DNA of 64,000 bases from Amoebidium appalachense (GCA_963693365.1 CAVNZM010000016.1:5518001-5582000); one strand, 5' to 3'. Shown: positions 27,778-49,595, counted from the first letter of the stretch. The notes: generated by a model not told the origin, from the sequence alone. Numbers and translations are program-made.

Positions 27778-30700
27778 GGGGGGTCTGAATGCGGAACACG
27801 GTACGAAGTACGCATACACGACGAGAAGCATGGTGCAGGACACATGCAAAGGCAAACATTCAAGTATGCAACATCAGCCATGTGCACAGTATGCGTCATA
27901 AGCAGAGCCCATCCTCAGGGAGGACCCAAGTCATCAATTGCGTCTGAGTTTCGACCCCTTAGCCAGCGTATATACGACGCTCCAACTCAGACAGCAGCAT
28001 CAACTGAACTTGGGCGGGTCAACCCGTCTTGATCAAAGACGAGCTGCTTATGCAAGCAAGGTGAGCAAAACGGTGAAGATGTGTGTGCAAACTAATGCAG
28101 TGCAGCGAAAAATGCGTATGTTTGCATATGACCCACACAGAGCAACCATGCCCGGTTGCATGGAAGTAAGGCAGTCTCCACACAGTGGTCAGTGCTGAAA
28201 GGACACCTCTGAAAGAAGACTGGGGGGGTTTGAATGCGGAACACGGTACGAAGTACGCATACACGACGAGAGGCATGGTGCAGGACACATGCAAAGGCAA
28301 ACATTCAAGTATGCAACATCAGCCATGTGCACAGTATGCGTCATAAGCAGAGCCCATCCTCAGGGAGGACCCAGGGGGGGGGGGGGGGGGGGGGGGGGGG
28401 AGGGAAGGGAATGCCTACGCGAAGTCTCTGATGTTCTCAATCTTTATGCTCTTCTTGTCCATCAGCTTCATCGATGGTGTCTCGTAGATGGACAGCGTGT
28501 CCTAATGGAAAGGAAAAGACGTAAGGTCCTGCACTGAAGCATGCTCTCTCGGGTGCACATACACCCACTGCTACAACCCCCCCCCCCCCCCCCTGGGGAC
28601 CCCATACCCCTTCCCGCAACCATAGCTGCACTCGAAGCTCATACCCAACCATAAATTAAATCCTCCCATCGTCCCTAAAAACATTCACAAAACACACACC
28701 ACAGCAGGCCATCCATTACCCCCTCCCTCACACGCCGGCACTAACACGTACACACCCTACCCACCCACCCAACATTCACCTGCAAAGGTACCTCAAAGCA
28801 CGGCTATTTCTCATTCCATCACACCTCTTCTGATATGATACACCGCTCAGAACAGTGTATGCATAAACCTGCTTGCATGAGCACGCACATACCACACGGT
28901 TCCACTAAAAAAATGCTCAGATTCAAACTCTCTGCTGGACAATATCCAATCAAACCAGGCATGTGTGTGTGTGCCTGTGCACGTGTCCACATACCGCGCT
29001 GGTGCGGGCAAAGAACTGGTCATCATTGGACCACTTGAATGCCGGCCACACCATCTGCTCCTCAGCACCAAACCCACGCAGCTTACGCCCTGTCCTGACA
29101 TCCCACACAATGATGCTCTGCAAAAAAGAAGAAGAAGAAGAAGGTTAGATCAATGTGTGACCTTGACTGCACCATCATATCCCCCCCCCCCCCCGGAAAA
29201 ATAATAAATAAACAACACACACGCACCTTAATTACCCGCAACATACTACGGTCCCGTCTTGCTCTAACACCCCTCCCCTATCCCCCCCCCTCCCCCGCGC
29301 ACCAAAATTCTTGTGGTGATCATTTCCAAAAAAATCCACAAAATGTGTGTGTGTGGGGGGGGGGGGGGGGGGGGGGGTTTGAATGCGGAACACGGTACGA
29401 AGTACGCATACACGAACGACAAATGCAAAGGCAAACATTCAAGTATGCAACATCAGCCATGCGCACAGCATGCGTCATAAGCAGAGCCCATCCTCAGGGA
29501 GGGCGGGGGAGTGGACGCACAGTGTGTGTTGCAAAGAAGAAGTGCAGACCCACGACTAATCACACCATGCAGCGTTTGCAAAGGACACAGCCACACACGA
29601 TACAACCACACACCTGGGGGTCTCTTGGGTCATCGGGGACCTCGTTGCTCCATGTGACGATGTACTTTTCGCACGGGGAGAAGTCGATGAGCTTCACGCC
29701 AGTGTGGGGGAAGCGCATGACCTGTGTGAACTCCGGCCCGGCTGCAAAACCCCAAACACGTCAACACATTGCCATGACACACACGTACGCGCACACATCC
29801 AACCTGTACGGACAGGCTCTCTGATTTTTTTTCGAACACAAAGGATGACGCGAGCACATACACATTACTACAAGCCAGTGCTTGTTGTCAACTGGTAATG
29901 CATGCCAACGCGGTATGACCTTTAATCTCCTTGCTCCACCTCTTCCCCTCCCCCCCCATCTTTTCCAGCAAAAAAAAACCTTCCCCCCAAAAAACCTTCC
30001 TGCCAGTCTTTCAATCTTCCGGACAAATGAAGCATATCATCATTCGTTCCCAGCTTGAATTTTGTGTGGCATATCCTTTCAGAAAAGAAGGTGAACGCTT
30101 AGTAAAAGTTGGAGGCCCGCAACTTCTGACGAGTAAAACTCACCCCAGAGGGCAATGCCCTTTCTGTGGAAGGTAGCAAGGTAGCTGCCCTTTGGCGACC
30201 ACACCACGTACGTCTCAGTCCAGTTCTGCATAAACACCATACGTGATCAACACAACATTTCACTAGAACGTTTTTATGCAATAAGTGTTCCCAAAAAGCA
30301 AACCACGCCCAACACCAACACTGCGGCCAATTACTTACATCCATCTCTTAGCCCTCCTCCCCCCCCCCCCCGGGCCCCCGAACCCCCTCCCCGATTCACA
30401 GGGGTGCACCTAGATTTTGAAAAGGCACGCACACCCCCATATTTCCCTATTTGTAGAAACATTTCTACCAAACACACCCACAGAACCGGAGGGCACACGA
30501 AACCCTGCATGTAACATCCACACTACACTGCACCTGTCAGCAACTGCACCCACCTCACGGTGGTGGACATCCTCAGGCTCGCTCCTGGTGTTGTATTTAA
30601 CGGCAGTGTGGACGTCGTAGCGCAGAGCAAACTGGTCGAAGCAGCGCTCATCAGTCAGCCACCAGTGCAGGTCAACCTGTTGTGAGAGAATGGTGCTGTC

Positions 30701-32193
30701 AGAGATAAGCACCAGCTACCGAAACCATCTACAACACAAAAGATTGTGAAAAAAGGTGGATACTACAACTTCGCTGTGCACAAGCCCAGTAACCATTGAA
30801 ATCGAAAAACCGAGTGCTCCAGCTACTTTCCATCCCGCCAACTCCCCCTTTCCCATGCTTCTCCTCATAAACAAGAATCATCTATAATTGGTCTGTGTGC
30901 ACTTGCTGTCCGTATTCCCGATCCTGCCCACACCTTCCCACACCCCCCCCCCCCCTTGCATTCTTCAGTCTGGGACATACCGGCTCCTTCTGGGGCTGGG
31001 AAGCTGGCTCAACAAACTCGTCGGTGATATTGGCAAACTTCTCGAGGTCAGTCATGCGAATGACCTCGAACGTGTGTGCCTTGTCAAGCTTGTAGCCGTT
31101 CAAAGTCTCGACGGCTTTCATGGCATGCTCAGGGTTGGCAAACTCGATGAAGCAGAAGCTGCAAAACAGGAGAGCAAGTGAGTAAACAGAAGAAAAAGGA
31201 ACGGAAAGCCTGCACACACAAGAACACAAACTAAGCAGGCAAGCAGGCAAGCACCAACCAAGCACAAAGAAAGGTAGATGTGTGTGCACACATAAGCGGC
31301 ACGTTTGCATAGCACCGATGCAAATAAACTTCTCAAGCAGGGAGTTACCAAGCAGGCCCCTAGCACAGTGCACGTTTCGTGCTGATTTCCTTGAGAAACA
31401 CACCCACATACCCTTTGCTCTGACCGTTGGCATCCATGGGCATGAAGATGGGCTCACGGACTGGGCCCAGCTTGGAAAACAGCTTGGTAAGCACCGTCAC
31501 CAGCTTGCCCACCTTCTCCTGCGGGACCTGGGGGACATTGTCCACAGCCACAACGTTCTGGAGACCATCCTCCATCTGGGGTGCCTCCCTCATAAGGTCC
31601 TCCACCAGGCCTGCAACAGAGAAACATGTGCATGAGCTACACTACTCTACCGAGCCCAGCAAACTCATTGTGGTATGACAATCTCGACGCGCAAGGGATC
31701 TTAGAGGAAACTGCCAGGCCCACTGTCAGATTGGATCTGGGACAGGTTATGTCTCAGGCTAAAATGTGCGGGTCTTGGATGGCACACACCCTGGAAAAAA
31801 GCAAAGCGAGAACTTTATAGAATCGAACAAATTTACTTTCCCCTTTTCTTTTCTCAGGTGCTTGCTACTACAATTACTCCTTGTCAGTTGCCCTTCGGGC
31901 GCAGAAATGAGGTTTAACCGTTGTGCAGTGGTGAATCGTACACTCGCCAGCATCTCGTCCCTCCCGTGTTGAACTGAACACTGCAACACACACGCTATAT
32001 TCTCTACCGTGTATGCTAATATAAATACGGCTAGTTGGCAAAGATCGCCCTCGATGTTTACGATCGGCTCCATGACCACTAGATTCTCAGTCTGTAGGTC
32101 CCTCATCTGTCCTATCTACTTCTTCAACGAAATGGTTCACTCACTCTCATCATCACTTCCATCGTGATGATCCTCACGCGGGTTGCTCGTCAT
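21374..32193 (-). CDS. Eukaryotic translation initiation factor 3 subunit B (17 exons)
   Basis: eIF3b is the scaffold subunit of eIF3 that binds the 40S ribosome. Exons: 32193-32145, 31610-31412, 31158-30981, 30676-30554, 30225-30144, 29741-29614, 29117-28995, 28501-28419, 27124-26995, 26465-26321, 25754-25623, 25328-25276, 24212-24131, 23227-23145, 22787-22662, 22228-22108, 21528-21374. They sum to 1992 nt (663 aa plus TAG) and all 16 phases agree. Residues about 35-118 are the RRM (RNP2 VVAVDN, RNP1 KGFCFIEF); about 170-590 form the WD40-like propeller ([51 protein letters not shown]); an acidic and helical C-terminus follows. It is shorter than the human (about 814) and yeast (about 763) proteins, mainly at the N-terminus. 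Exon 12 (53 nt) was found by homology and phase. Many introns carry C tracts and repeats. Confidence 0.95.
21655..21759. repeat. 105-bp inverted-terminus element, copy 1 (eIF3b intron 16)
   Basis: The ends are ATGCCAGGTCAAGGAGGTG and, inverted, ATGCCAGGTCCAGGGGTTG. The element is almost identical to 22859-22963 and is preceded by the same GTGAATTC. Short size and terminal inverted repeats resemble a MITE. Confidence 0.65.
22382..22449. repeat. 105-bp element, partial copy 2 (eIF3b intron 15)
   Basis: This is the central 68 bp of the element at 21655-21759 and 22859-22963, with both inverted termini missing. Confidence 0.6.
22575..22634. repeat. (GT)n microsatellite in eIF3b intron 15
   Basis: About 30 GT units are flanked by a TTTC repeat (22543-22574) and a G-rich stretch near the 5' splice site at 22661. 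Confidence 0.9.
22859..22963. repeat. 105-bp inverted-terminus element, copy 3 (eIF3b intron 14)
   Basis: This is a full-length copy with the same 19-bp imperfect terminal inverted repeats as 21655-21759. The three copies occupy three consecutive introns of one gene. Confidence 0.65.
23303..23404. repeat. Perfect 33-bp inverted repeat (eIF3b intron 13)
   Basis: Arms 23303-23335 and 23372-23404 are exact reverse complements with a 36-bp loop. The loop sequence, together with the first bases of the right arm, recurs at 23708-23745. Confidence 0.85.
23974..24089 (-). mobile_element. Family B SINE-like element, 5'-truncated
   Basis: It lies in eIF3b intron 13. In its own sense it starts at the CCTGAGGATGGGCTCTGC truncation point and ends GTACTTCGTATTTTTTGACG then CATTCAAA and poly-C (23942-23973). 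A second C tract, beginning 8 nt after the intron's 5' splice site, lies on its other side. Confidence 0.7.
24595..25233 (-). mobile_element. Family B SINE-like element, near full length
   Basis: It lies in eIF3b intron 12 and is about 90% or more alike by eye to 60675-61312. It carries the 5' GGTTCC/CGGCGTAACATAACTCGG block, the TCGTCTCTGATCAAGACGGG hairpin, the A/B-box-like motifs, GGATGGGCTCTGCTTATTAT and a 3' poly-C tail (24544-24594 on +). Its 5' end abuts another C tract that starts 7 nt inside the intron. Confidence 0.75.
26139..26262 (-). mobile_element. Family A-like element fragment
   Basis: It lies in eIF3b intron 10 and matches the 3' third of family A (ACACGGTACGAAGTACATAC, CATCGTGCAGGACACAATGC) with more divergence. 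Unusually, the base run beside its 3' end is C-rich on + rather than G. Confidence 0.55.
27784..28221 (-). mobile_element. Family A SINE-like element, near full length
   Basis: It lies in eIF3b intron 8. In element sense it begins AGTCTTCTTTCAGAGGTGTC, contains the CTTTGATCAAGACGGGTTGA hairpin, the box-like motifs TGTCTGAGTTGG and GGTCGAAACTC, and ends CGTACTTCGTACCGTGTTCC, GCATTCAGA and poly-C (27757-27783 on +). The tail is followed by a long A run. About 10 bp of the hairpin-region sequence are missing relative to other copies. Confidence 0.75.
28229..28374 (-). mobile_element. Family A SINE-like element, 5'-truncated
   Basis: It lies head-to-tail with 27784-28221 in the same intron: its seven-C tail directly precedes the next element's first base. 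Its 5' end is at the CCTGAGGATGGGCTCTGC truncation point and abuts the C tract near the exon 8 donor. Confidence 0.75.
29378..29502 (-). mobile_element. Family A SINE-like element, truncated and internally deleted
   Basis: It lies in eIF3b intron 6. It has the same 5' truncation zone as the other short copies and lacks about 20 bp (the CATGGTGCAGGACAC block). The poly-C tail corresponds to the G tract at 29355-29377. Confidence 0.7.
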
Positions 32194-32420
32194 TTTCACG
32201 TTCAGATACACCCCGGATGCGTGCAGATACTAACGGGATGGAGCTGAAACCAGGGGCCGACACAGAGGCTATCCCTCTCTTCCCACTGATTCTACACAGA
32301 AAAATTCGGCGCGGGCACGAAACGCAGGTGTGCCGCACACAGCTGTCACAGCGGCACACGTGCCACCTTGGCGTGATTGGCTGGTCGTAACTGGTCAGCT
32401 GACTTTTGACCAATCGCAGC
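32145..32420 (-). promoter_or_regulatory. eIF3b start region and upstream CCAAT boxes
   Basis: The ATG at 32193-32191 is preceded on + by two CCAAT motifs in opposite orientation (32376-32380 and 32410-32414), 180-220 bp upstream. Function is inferred from position. Confidence 0.4.
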
Positions 32421-32460
32421 TTTGTTTGCCTGCATTTTTCGCGCCCAGTCAACATGATCG

Positions 32461-42859
<10,399 letters not shown>

Positions 42860-43187
42860 CTGTGTGGAGGCGAGTCAGTATTGCACATGCAACGGGGGGG
42901 GAAAAAAACGAAAGAAAGAAAAAAAGAAGAAAAAAAATTACAGAAGGGATTTTTTTTCGAATTACGGATGGTTTTGGTTATTTCTTCTTCTTCTTCTTCT
43001 TGTTCTTCTTCTTCTTTTTTTTTTATTGGGGGGAAGGGGGGGGGGGGGGGGGGGGGGGCACGCAGTTCGTCAAGCTCCAAATAGTAAACGGCAAGCACAC
43101 ACCCACACGAAACCCTTAAGTATACAAATTCATGCAGCACATACCACACACACAAACAGGCAATCGTAGGCAAGCACACACGCAAAG

Positions 43188-43331
<144 letters not shown>

Positions 43332-43530
43332 CACACACACACACACACACACGGACACACACACGGACACACGGACACACCACATATTTTACACACATAT
43401 GTGCGTGCAGGTAAACGAGAAAAAAAACTAAAGAGAAAGAAAGATCAGTCAAACAGCTTTTGCCCCTCTTATTGGGTTGGCATTTGGAGGGAGAGGTTAG
43501 GGTGGACGGGGGGAGTAGAGGGGACAGAAG

Positions 43531-43562
<32 letters not shown>

Positions 43563-43642
43563 GGGGGGGGGGGGGAAGGGGGGGGGGGGGGGGGGGAGGG
43601 GGAGGGAGGGGGTTGGAGCGGGAGGGGGGCTAGAACGAGAAC

Positions 43643-43795
43643 GTGTCACAGACTACATCGTACACATTTACTATGGATAACACTATGCTGACTGCAACGA
43701 ACACACAAAGAGTATATGGCATAAGTAGAGCCCATCCTCAGATAATCCTCAGATAAACGTGGCCCAAGTCATCCAAGTGCCGAAAGTTCGACCCA
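43643..43795 (-). mobile_element. Degenerate relative of families A/B
   Basis: It lies immediately beside a G-rich tract (43531-43640). It has GTCACAGACTACATCGTACAC in place of the 3' hairpin, then GGATAACACTATGCTGACTG and CATAAGTAGAGCCCATCCTC, matching the family B plan with many substitutions. Confidence 0.5.
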
Positions 43796-43799
43796 ATGG

Positions 43800-46293
43800 G
43801 GGGAAGGGGGGGGGAAAGGGGGATATGTGTGGTGAAGGGGGAGGGGAAAGGGACAAGGGGGGAGGCGGGGGGGGGGGGGGTATGCACGAGTAATTTCAGT
43901 TGTGCTAGAGCGGGAAAAAAAAAAGAGGCCTAAAAAGAAAAAGAGACAACCCACTATTATGGCAGTATCACAAACAGAAATCAAACAACTGCTCAAACAA
44001 GAGGCATTTGAACAAAACCTACGAAAGCCCGGGGGGGGGGGGGGGGGGGGGGGAGGGGGGGGAGGGGGGAGGGGAGGAGGAGGGGTAGGGGGGCTGGTTG
44101 TTGAGAGCGGGGGAGGGGGGAAGAGGGGGGTAAACGGGGCGGGAGGGGCAAGGGGGGAGGGGGGAACTTAAATTTTAAAATTTTAAGTTCCGGGAATTGG
44201 ATCGCTATTAGCTCTGAAATGAATAAAGCGGCACAGCCCTAGAATGCAGGGGACGGTTGGAAAGGAGACATGGGAAGGAAAGGGGGGGAGGGGGGAGGGG
44301 GGGGGGAGGGGGGGAGGGGGGGGGGGGGGGGTGTTCCATGAACATTCAAGTGCCTGCGTGTGTGTAGAAAGAAGAGGGGGGGGGGGGGGACGGAGGGGGG
44401 GATTTTATATCTTATGACCATTGAGAGAAGGTTTGGTGTGTGTGCGTGTGTGGTGGTGGTTGGGGGGGAGGGGGGGGGGGGGGGAGGGGGGAGGAGGGGG
44501 AGGGGGGAGGGGGGAGGGCAGCCTCAGCAAAAAGGCTTGGTGTTTGTGATAACCTCGACGGCCAAGCATCTAATATTACTAGCCCGATGTTTTAACTAGA
44601 TCCTGTTGTGGAAGACACAAGGCTTTTCGAACGTACGGGATATATTGGTGGAAAACCAGAAATCCCAAATTTATAGTTTGACCTCTACAGCAAACTTGCA
44701 TCTGTACTAATCGACCTGGAACATGGTGTTTTGGTTTATATAAATATCAACTGCTGCTGGAGCTATTTGCAAGCACGAGCGACATCACTTGCGGGCGAGT
44801 TAATGGTGATGCAGAATGCGTGTGCTTGCGCACCTGTGCTCATGCACACGTAAAGAAAGTGATATTTGCGTGGTGACTGGGTAAAAGGACGGGGATCCTG
44901 GCTGCATCTCGGTGTGTGCAAGTGTGTGAATATTTTAAGTTAACTTGCACGGTGGAGTGCAACTTTTTTGAAGGATGGTCGATCGCGATCGGTTGAGTAG
45001 ACAGCTGTTATCGTACGCAAAACAACCCAACATGCTGCCTTTGTCAAATAGCACAAAAACGATCTAAATAACTACTATAACAGTCACGTAAATGACTTGA
45101 GCCAATCAAATACAGGATGAAACGTAACCTGACTTGGAAATTGAGGCAGCCCAAAGCAACCGAACGGAATTATTTCCTACCTCTGAAAGATCGTCCCCCA
45201 TGGTCACCGTTTGTTCCCCACACGCACGTCTGACCGCCGTGCGGGCACTTTAAGCTCTTCTTTTCTCTCTAGCTTGGTATCGCTATGTGCAGCTCGCAGC
45301 CACAATATTCTACATCTAGAAGCCCACTATCCTCGGCGCAGCTCAACAGGTCTTTTTGACTTCACGGGCAGGCACGGAAATCTCAATACTGAGACATAGA
45401 AGGTGAAAAGGGTGAACTAGCTCTTACAAACTACGAACTAACTATTATAAGTTCAGAAAGCAGGACCACGGATTCGAGCTTGTGTCGTGACTCCACAGGC
45501 TAACTTGCTGTAGCAAAGCCCAACAACACAGTTACAGTAACATCAGATTACGGGAAACGAGTGGACTCAAATAAGAACAGGTCCATAAACCTATAAAGCC
45601 CTCTTTGTGTTCCTGTGCGATTGAATATCATCCGCGCGTGTGCGTGTGCCGTGCCTGTGTGTCCGGCAGACACATTCGTGAGCGTGTGTTTCGCCCGTTT
45701 TGCGCGCCAAACGTCACCTCCGGGAACAGGGATGTTGGTTGGCAGATCTAGCGAAGAAACTGGATTTAGAATGATTACTTGCCTGGATATACTTTATTGT
45801 GATATCCGCCTGCTATGTATCTACTTGACCCACAACCAAAACAAACTTTCGTATAAGCTTTTTTTTATGATAGCTCATTGAGACCTATCTTGTATACATA
45901 TTGCATTGCGGACAAAACTTCTCATTTTTTTGGTATCACTCATGTCCATAAGAAAAAGCTTATACTTAATTTCCGTGATTATGATTGGTTTCCAGCGCAC
46001 CCTGTTGGATATATTTACACTGTCACACCCACGATACCTTCACCTTCAGGTTGGCATACTTTGACGGGCAAAAAAAAAAAAAAAAAAAAAGTTGCGAATG
46101 CAAGAGTGCATGGCTTTTTTTAGGAATATAGCTATTAATGGACTTAAGTGCTTCACCAGTGAGAGCGTGCAAAAACTGGCGTTCGCAGCCACATGGTTGG
46201 CCTTGTCGACATGGCTTCGGGAGTGAAGTGCACACGCTCGTGTTCTTTTGGCAAAGGAGTACTGCTAGCAGTGCAGCTACCATAAACACGTTA

Positions 46294-46334
<41 letters not shown>

Positions 46335-46881
46335 ATTCCCACACACACACACCCATCCCACAACTCGCTCCCCTCAACTATGCAAACCCCTCCGCGCCAG
46401 CCCTTACATCTGGGCCAGCCACTCACCGTTCTGGTTTCGTGTTTTGCCCCACCGGTAAGTGTCAGATATCACCGAAAAGGAAAGTGTGCAGAAGATACTG
46501 AGCCTTATTCTAACATAACGTGTTCAGAACTTCTGCCCTTGCTCTTTGCTCGCTGTGTAGCTGTGTAAAAAAACTTGGCCCCACTGGTCTTGTACCTGTT
46601 ACGTTGAAGGATTGTTGACATGTTGATGCTCTAGTCGCATTTTTTTCTCTTTTATGGTCCTGTTTTGCCTTTACGTGCATCTGAATCCCTTTATCTTATA
46701 TCTGTTTCTTCTGTATTCTGTTCCATCCCTTTTACACCACCCAACGTTCATCCCCATTTTTCCTTTCCCAAAACATACTCTCCATCCCTCCCCCCCCCCC
46801 CCCCCCCCCCCTTTCCCCCCACCCCTCCACCCCCGCCCCGCCATTCTGTCGCACACGCTTTCACACCTTAACATTGCCACC
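43800..46881. other. Intergenic region upstream of the membrane-protein gene
   Basis: G tracts occupy 43800-44520. From 44530 to 46270 the sequence is unique, AT-richer and without a supportable gene. A minus frame at 46290-46100 starts with a hydrophobic leader (MVAALLAVLLC) and has several Cys, but only 80 codons and runs into a T tract, so it is not called. C tracts lie at 46294-46331 and 46790-46813. Confidence 0.5.
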
Positions 46882-47466
46882 ATGGAAGCCGTTACCATCT
46901 CTGACATCCCAGCAGCTCCTGTCCTCTCAACATTTGCATCATGCTTCGGCCTTCTTTTCGCCCTGACAGAGCTTACACACGCCACCCTTCACATGGGTGT
47001 TTTTATCGGTTTTGGGCATTCAGGGAAAGAATTTTACCACTCCAACCGTTTGTACTTCATCCATGATGCCCTCTCAGCTCTCGCCTCCGTTGCTTGGCTC
47101 TACGTCTACGCCCCCGGTGCTGTGACTGTCGATTTTGCCCTTTTCGTTTTTGGTCACACGCTCATCCATCTGCTCTTCATCTTCATGTGGTCCGAAACGA
47201 CCAATTTCTGGGTGGATTCGATCATCACCTGGAGCGTGGAGCGTAAACACCAAGACCGACTGCGCATCAACGGAAGCTACATGTATGTGTGGAATACGAT
47301 TGGGACTCTCTATGACATAGTCACCCATGTTATTCTTGGCTATTGGATTCTGTGTTCGGTGCTGGACAGCGGGTTTCTCGCTCACTTCAACAACCATGGC
47401 GTGATTGTCAAGGATGGTGGTCGTGGCTTTGGAGAGGCATTTTTTATACGTGCCGTTGAACTGTAA
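46882..47466 (+). CDS. Small multi-pass membrane protein, unidentified
   Basis: The frame is 194 codons from an ATG in near-ideal context (GCCACCATGG). The hydropathy suggests four membrane segments at about residues 15-36, 58-76, 78-101 and 133-158. Histidines are frequent in or near the segments (HATLHMG, HTLIHLLF, FIHDAL), which might bind haem or metal, but I recognise no family signature. The C-terminus (FGEAFFIRAVEL) is short and hydrophilic. No intron is evident. AATAAA at 47973-47978, about 510 nt past the stop, is a possible poly(A) signal. The 5' flank contains a C tract at 46790-46813, as near other genes here. Confidence 0.7.
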   Translation: MEAVTISDIPAAPVLSTFASCFGLLFALTELTHATLHMGVFIGFGHSGKEFYHSNRLYFIHDALSALASVAWLYVYAPGAVTVDFALFVFGHTLIHLLFIFMWSETTNFWVDSIITWSVERKHQDRLRINGSYMYVWNTIGTLYDIVTHVILGYWILCSVLDSGFLAHFNNHGVIVKDGGRGFGEAFFIRAVEL

Positions 47467-48033
47467 TCGTGACGAGGAACTTTTCGGAACTTAAGATTTT
47501 GCGGTTTGCTTACCTGGTTGTTGGGGGGGGGGGGGGAGGGGGGGGGGGGGGGGGGGGGGGGTTGCTTTGCCATAGACTGAAAAATTGGCCCCTGTTCGAC
47601 AGAACATGGGGCAGGCACAAGGGGCAGTGTCCGAGTTGCTTGCCATATTTCCTGGTTCTGAAGTGTGTGGTGTATATCATGATAACCCACTTTGATATAT
47701 GAAAATCGGCTACCTACACTTTGTGACTCGCATAAAAACTAGTGACAGAGATTCAAATGTACACAGACATAACCTTACAAATTCCGAAACATCCCCCCCC
47801 CCCCACCCCCCACCCCTCCACCCACCCACCCACCCACCCACCCACCCACCCACCCCCCCAATTTGGTCGAACAAAACTGTGTTGGGAGCTGAGTTACCGC
47901 CACTCTACACTTATACGAAATACATATCCTTTTTTATGAAGTTTTGGGCTGTGCCTATCAACGTGTCGAGCAAATAAAAGTTTAAGCGTTAATTTGCCCA
48001 ACAAATACAAGCCGGTATATAGGGTTTTCGTGC
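47467..48033. other. Intergenic region with poly-G and CCCA repeats
   Basis: A G tract (47523-47561) and a CCCA repeat (about 47815-47855) interrupt unique sequence. No gene is seen; the plus-strand membrane-protein gene and the minus-strand gene starting at 48034 converge here. Confidence 0.5.
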
Positions 48034-48452
48034 CTAAAGTTTGGTCAACACCGTGCGGATGCTGCAGTGTAACATGGGACGGTAAATTTGACCAGTCTCC
48101 GTAGCATTCGCCATCCCCCTTCCCCCCTCCCTCCCCCTCCCCACCCCCACCCCACCCCCTCTCCCCCCCCCCCTCCCTCTCCCCCCCCCCCTGTGTGTCC
48201 CCTCTCCCCTCCATCCTCCATATAGTACCATGATAGTATAACCCACCTTCAACCCCCCTCCCGCCCCCCCCACACACCCACCCACCCACATGCACACGCA
48301 ACCACACACACACACGCACGCACACACGCACACACACAATACCAGATGTCTCTGGGTTCACCTGTGCACCGTATCCCAAAACGAGTGAAGTGGTTTACCC
48401 CTGCAGTCTCCCACCCACCCACCCCCCTCCCCCCTCCCTCCCTCCCCCTTAC

Positions 48453-48507
<55 letters not shown>

Positions 48508-48892
48508 CCTCAACCCCCTCCTCCATCTTCCTCAGAGTCCCTGAACAACAGGGGCCGGAGGAAGAAGGTTTTGGGGAGGAGAAGGGAGGTGGATCTATAT
48601 GGGGATGGGCCAACCGGGGGGAGGGGGGGGGGGGGGGGGGGTAGTAAACCAATGAAATGGTTCAGCTGCTGGACAGGTAATGGCGATTGTCAGGATGAGT
48701 GCACGTGAAGATCTCTGGTAGCGGAAGTGTGGGAGGGCAAGGGATAACACACCCCGATGACATATAAATTTGTACCCCGCCATCCCCCCCCCCCACCCCC
48801 CACCCCCCTCCCCCCTCCCCCTCCCCAACCCACCCATCCACCCACCCACCCAGCCACCACCACCCCCGGCCCACCACCACCATCTGCGTGCG

Positions 48893-48949
<57 letters not shown>

Positions 48950-49095
48950 TCTCACAGGAGATTTTTGCCCCCCTTTCCCCCCCCCCTCACCCCCCCCCCC
49001 GGCCTCCCCCCCCTCCGCCACCACCACCACCACACGCCCATAATTCACCTCAGGAAAGGGGTTTAGGGGGACTGCGAGTCGGCTTTCGTTGGCTG
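48034..49095 (-). CDS. Unidentified gene, last four exons
   Basis: Exons 49095-49049, 48714-48650, 48400-48362 and 48061-48034 join in consistent phase: ANESRLAVPLNPFPE, RSSRALILTIAITCPAAEP FHW, GKPLHSFWDTVH, then RSIRTVLTKL and TAG. Each has AG acceptors and GT donors (GTGAAT, GTTTAC, GTGAAC). The donor at 48649 is followed within 8 nt by a C tract, matching the eIF3b pattern. Earlier exons were not found; the first listed exon needs one preceding base. No family is recognised. The evidence is phase agreement and open frames only, and the exons are short, so a chance model cannot be excluded. Confidence 0.35.
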
Positions 49096-49558
49096 CTAGA
49101 AAAAAAGGCGGAACTAAAGACCTGTTATTCCGGATCCCTGGCCTCCATAAGAACACCCACACCATAGACTAGATTAGCGCAAAAACCAAGTCACTAAAAA
49201 CCCATTTTACAAGGGCTGAGAGTACCGGTGACTTGTGAGTCTAGTATCCGTGTGTGTATGTATCCGTGTGTGTATGTGCACGTGCCCGCCTGAAACCTCT
49301 GTGTGTGTGCGTGTCTCCCTCTGCGCCAGCGTCCTACACGTCTGCAAGCTTTTAAATCTCACGATTATCATTCAATCGGATTTGTGTACATGTGTACAGA
49401 TGCCAGTATAGTTGCGCATAACACCAGTTTTGTGTATTTCCCTAATTCTTTTTCTCGCGGTGGTTGTAGTGGTGGTCACCATATGGTGATGGGTGCCAAT
49501 GTTTGGTGTGTGTACATGTATAGGACCGTGCGTGTGTGTGTGTGCGTGGGCCCGAGCC

Positions 49559-49595
<37 letters not shown>

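Noticed and set aside
43961-44030. Plus-strand start MAVSQTEIKQLLKQEAFEQN
   Set aside because: It looks like a first exon, but it runs into a G tract without a GT donor and no partner exon was found.
46100-46290. Possible small secreted Cys peptide on the minus strand (MVAALLAVLLCQKNTSVCTS)
   Set aside because: The leader is attractive, but the frame runs into a T tract and then spurious sequence, and no donor or stop in a sensible place is visible.
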